From positions 7,463 through 71,462 of the forward strand of contig JBDHAD010000011.1 in NCBI GenBank assembly GCA_039588215.1: a stretch of 64,000 nucleotides of DNA. The letters run 5' to 3'. Source of the stretch: JBDHAC01 sp039588215. GTDB taxonomy: Bacteria; Gemmatimonadota; Gemmatimonadetes; Palauibacterales; Palauibacteraceae. Under the pieces are notes generated by a model. It did not search any database. It had not been told where the DNA came from and saw only the letters and a program-made list of their open reading frames with translations. The translations under genes and the position numbers were made by a program. Below are positions 61,454-64,000 of the stretch, piece after piece (the first letter of the stretch is position 1; each line of letters begins with the position of its first letter).

Positions 61454-62444
61454 CAATCGCCTGCAGCCGCCAGTCTCTCCTCCAGACCCGCCTCGCGCAG
61501 AGCCGCCACCACTTCGTCCAGCCCCCCGTCCAGAATGGCCTCGAGCCGATGGGTCGTGAGACCGATCCGGTGGTCGGTCACACGGTTTTGCGGGAAGTTG
61601 TATGTGCGGATCTTGGCCGAGCGGTCGCCAGTTCCCACCTGGAGACGTCGCTCACGCGCGCGTTGAGATTCCTGCTCGGCGATCATTCGATCCAGGAGGC
61701 GGCTCCGCAACACTTTGAGGGCCTTGGCCTTGTTCTTGTGTTGCGATTTCTCGTCCTGGCAGGTGACCACGAGCCCGGTCGGGGCATGCGTGATCCGTAC
61801 GGCCGAGTCCGTGGTGTTCACGGACTGCCCACCGGGACCGGATGAGCGGAAGACATCGATCTTCAACTCGTTTGGATCGATATCGATGTCGACCTCCTCC
61901 GCCTCCGGGAGGACGGCTACCGTCGCAGCCGATGTATGAATGCGTCCCTGACTCTCGGTCTCGGGCACCCGTTGCACGCGGTGGACGCCGGACTCGTATC
62001 GGAGAAGACCATATGCCGGGAGTACATGCGGTACAGGTCCGCCGCGAACAGCGCGGCTTCGTCCCCGCCGGTGCCGGCTCGGATCTCCACGACCGCCGGT
62101 CTGTCGTCCAGTGGGTCGCTCGGAGCCAAAAGACGGCGAAGTTGCTCGTTCTCGAAGTCTCGCCGCGCCTGCAGCTCCTCGACTTCGGCGGCCGCCAGCT
62201 CCTCCAGTTCCGGATCACCGCTCGCCGCGGCCAGCTCCCTCGCCTGATCGAGCTCATCCAGCAGCCTCAGATAGGCACGCCCTCGATCTGCGACGCTCTC
62301 GAGGTCCGCGTGCTCTCGGGCCAGATCTCGAAGCAGCTCCAGGTCTGCGAGGACCTCGGGATCGGCCAGGCGGCGGCCTACCTCCTCGTAGCGTTCCACG
62401 GCCTCGCGGAGGCGCTCAGCCAGTCGGTCAGTGGGATCGTTCAT
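61453..62444 (-). pseudogene. prfA: Peptide chain release factor 1, internally deleted and frameshifted
   Basis: RF1 reads UAA and UAG stops. The first frame from ATG 62444 covers RF1 domain 1 and ends correctly at RAGTGGDEAALFAADLYRMYSR. It then goes out of frame near 62016. The correct frame resumes directly at AYGLLRYESGVHRVQRVP and continues through PETESQGRIHTS (PxT stop-recognition tripeptide), the intact SSGPGGQSVNTTDS catalytic motif, and the C-terminal end. About 33 residues of domain 2 (the YAE...SGDG stretch of E. coli RF1) and one extra base are missing, roughly 100 bases. The organism uses TAG stops (for example thiI), so a real loss should be severe; an assembly or read error is likely. 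Confidence 0.88.
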
Positions 62445-62536
62445 GAGTTTCGAATCCCGCGCCGCGCCGCACGGCGAGCGGAAGGATGGTGAGATCCACC
62501 GGCGTGAATGTCTGGGGGGTGAGACGGAGCGACGGA

Positions 62537-62965
62537 TCAGGCGTCGATCGTCGCTCCGGTACCCTCATCGACTTCCCCGGCGTCCTCCGTACCGGCGTCG
62601 GACTCCTCGACCTCCGCCTCTGCCTCGAGGGACTGTACGGTCTCGATGTCCGGCGCCGCGTCACCGGGCTCGCCCGTGGGCTTATCGCCCGCATCAGCGG
62701 GCTCGGGTGTAGGCTCGGCCACACTCTCCAAGGCCGCGACCTCGGCTTCCGGCGCGACCTCACCCTCCTCCATGCCGTATTTGGCCCTAAAGCGTTCCAC
62801 TCGACCGGCCGTGTCGACGAGCTTCTGTCGACCGGTGAAGAACGGGTGGCAGTGCGAGCAGATCTCCACGTGGAGCTCGCCGACACTTGAGCGCGTCTCG
62901 GTCACTCGACCACAGGCGCATGTGATGAGCGCCTTCTTGTACTCGGGGTGTATGCCTGCCTTCAT
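62537..62965 (-). CDS. rpmE: Ribosomal protein L31 with a long acidic C-terminal extension
   Basis: Component of the 50S subunit near the subunit bridge. The first 70 residues are a normal zinc-containing (type A) L31: the cysteines are in CACG and CSHCHPFFTGRQK, and VDTAGRVERFRAKYG is the usual end. Another 70 or so residues of Glu/Asp/Ala/Pro/Gly low complexity follow, which L31 usually lacks. The GGAG ribosome-binding site before ATG 62965 is good. It is first in the prfA-prmC run. Confidence 0.94.
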   Translation of the reverse strand: MKAGIHPEYKKALITCACGRVTETRSSVGELHVEICSHCHPFFTGRQKLVDTAGRVERFRAKYGMEEGEVAPEAEVAALESVAEPTPEPADAGDKPTGEPGDAAPDIETVQSLEAEAEVEESDAGTEDAGEVDEGTGATIDA

Positions 62966-63084
62966 CGTATCTCCGGTTTGCCGTCGTGGACCCGGTGCGG
63001 ATCCAGGGCCCCCGCTGAGTCAGAGGGACCCGACGGACCCTCCACGGACGTCGCGGGTCACAACTGTTTCAATCCTAGCCAAAT

Positions 63085-63114
63085 AAGATACCCTGAGTGT
63101 TCCACACGCAGCAA
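63085..63114 (-). promoter_or_regulatory. Possible promoter of rpmE
   Basis: On the minus strand TTGCTG (63109-63114), 18 bases, TATCTT (63085-63090), about 120 bases before rpmE in the 180-base divergent gap. The -10 is fair and the -35 weak. Confidence 0.3.
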
Positions 63115-63145
63115 GCAGAGCGTGGTCAGCCATCGAAAGGTGCAC

Positions 63146-63880
63146 ATGTCGATGAAAGTAGCGCCGAGACCGACGAAAGCACTGCCGCGACCGATCGGGT
63201 CCGGGCTCGGATTGACGACCTCCGTCATGATCGCTCTCTCGGCCTCCGTCACGCCCGCCACCGCCCAATCGGCCCCAGCCGTGGGTCCTTCGGTTCCCGT
63301 CGACACGACCACGCTCGCGTGGGACCCACAGGTCGTAATCGAGACGCTACTCGAGAAGACCATCTTCAAGGTCGATGTTCTGAGGCTGCGCCTGCGGTTC
63401 GATCATGAGACCACCGCGCGATTGAGGGAGTTGGCCACCGATGGTCCCGGCCACGCCTCGACCGATTCCATCGCCTCCGTCGTGCTGGCCTCGACGGATG
63501 TCTGGGCCCGGATTCGTTTTGAGCGGGACGTGTCGTTGTCGCAGTTTATCGACGGGGTCCTGGACGATCTCGAGCGCGCCGTCGACGCGGGGATCGTGTC
63601 AGAGGCCGAATTCGACCGATTGCAGGCGAATCTCCCTCAGTGGTTCGGCTTCCTCGAGGCGCGTCGGATTCATGACGGCGACGAGCTTTGGTACCGTATC
63701 CGCGGCGACACGCTCCGGACGCTCTTTGTCGGAGGCAGCGGAGAGGTTCTGCTGGATCAGACGGACGTGGGATCCGGTGCCCGTTTGGCGGTGCTCGGGG
63801 GCTACTTCGCTCCGGGTACCGACCTTCGAGATGGTCTGATCCAGTCGGTGTTCGAACAGCTCCGCGGCTCCAGACCCTGA
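63146..63880 (+). CDS. Secreted protein with a possible chalcone-isomerase-like fold
   Basis: The 244-residue protein begins MSMKVAPRPTKALPRP, then has a hydrophobic stretch and an ALSASVTPATAQS signal-peptidase-like site at about residue 40, so it is exported. The mature part has KTIFKVDVLRLRLRF near residue 72 and, near the end, ELWYRIRGDTLRTLFVGG and GGYFAPGTDLRDGLIQSVFE, which resembles the pattern of chalcone-isomerase-like bacterial proteins. The match is by eye and not certain. An AAAGG ribosome-binding site six bases before ATG 63146 decides the start. It faces away from rpmE. Confidence 0.55.
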   Translation: MSMKVAPRPTKALPRPIGSGLGLTTSVMIALSASVTPATAQSAPAVGPSVPVDTTTLAWDPQVVIETLLEKTIFKVDVLRLRLRFDHETTARLRELATDGPGHASTDSIASVVLASTDVWARIRFERDVSLSQFIDGVLDDLERAVDAGIVSEAEFDRLQANLPQWFGFLEARRIHDGDELWYRIRGDTLRTLFVGGSGEVLLDQTDVGSGARLAVLGGYFAPGTDLRDGLIQSVFEQLRGSRP

Positions 63881-64000
63881 CCGGGCCTCGCGGCTCGGCG
63901 GGGCCTTCGATCAGGGTCCGACGTGCCCGCCCGTCCCGATTCGGCCACCCACTCCTCGGGCCAAGGGTCCCCCGGGCCAGGACACCCGCGACAGCTGCAG

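Noticed and set aside
61453..62444. Programmed frameshifting in the release factor gene, as in RF2
   Set aside because: The gene is RF1-type (PxT rather than SPF) and no in-frame UGA shift site is present. About 33 residues are missing, which frameshifting cannot supply.

Overview
The window is 64 kb of chromosome with high GC content (about two thirds by eye). It is densely packed, mostly on the minus strand, and almost entirely housekeeping in character. There is no integrase, transposase, CRISPR array, toxin-antitoxin pair or phage gene, and no stretch over about 300 bases lacks a gene. The gene set is SerRS, leucine dehydrogenase, Rex, an inositol-phosphate synthase beside a CDP-alcohol phosphatidyltransferase, a Minf_1886-type protein, a lipoprotein with a TonB-plug-like domain, and an L31 with a long acidic tail. 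Together with very frequent 4-base start/stop overlaps (ATGA, GTGA, TTGA), this suggests a diderm, probably aerobic to microaerobic bacterium of the Gemmatimonadota or a close relative. That assignment is inference; no 16S gene is present.

Layout. 1-2243 (minus): an edge-truncated membrane sensor gene, serS and an orphan lipoprotein. 2446-5536 (plus): manC, a GlmU-like two-domain sugar nucleotidyltransferase and a YycJ/WalJ-type metallo-beta-lactamase fold protein, each overlapping the next. 5616-17420 (minus): a long cell-envelope and core block read Minf_1886, small zinc ribbon, nnr, thiL, plsC, eno, ftsB, tRNA(CAU), thiI, uppS, cdsA, dxr, rseP. 17672-28665 (minus): rex, arcA, exonuclease, MBL hydrolase, thiolase, bioY, CPBP protease, 3-hydroxyacyl-CoA dehydrogenase, acyl-CoA dehydrogenase, leucine dehydrogenase, glyA. 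It is headed by a perfect Rex operator lying over a promoter with a run of nine G in its spacer.

28721-40988 (minus): a block read HIT, mutS2, dnaG, coiled-coil zinc ribbon protein, recJ, rsmD, coaD, pta, STAS antagonist, SpoIIE-type phosphatase, rsmA, covering DNA replication and repair, CoA and acetyl-phosphate metabolism, and a partner-switching module. 41273-46574 (plus): an unknown protein followed by the pentose-phosphate genes tkt, rpiB, tal and pgl. 46611-62965 (minus): rpmE, prfA (broken), prmC, ylbF, CDP-alcohol phosphatidyltransferase, ino1 (frameshifted), tmk, S41 protease, TonB-plug-like lipoprotein, then glycosyltransferase, asparaginase, carboxymuconolactone decarboxylase-like protein, obgE, dprA, hemW, hrcA, dnaJ. 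63146-63880 (plus): a secreted chalcone-isomerase-like protein.

The items most worth a second look are the disrupted prfA (about 100 bases missing, out of frame), the one-base frameshift in ino1 3 kb away, the Rex operator/promoter with its G9 spacer and the operon behind it, the phosphatase that carries its own kinase-like ATPase domain, and the free-standing TonB-plug-like lipoprotein. I do not see a clearly new defence or mobile system here.
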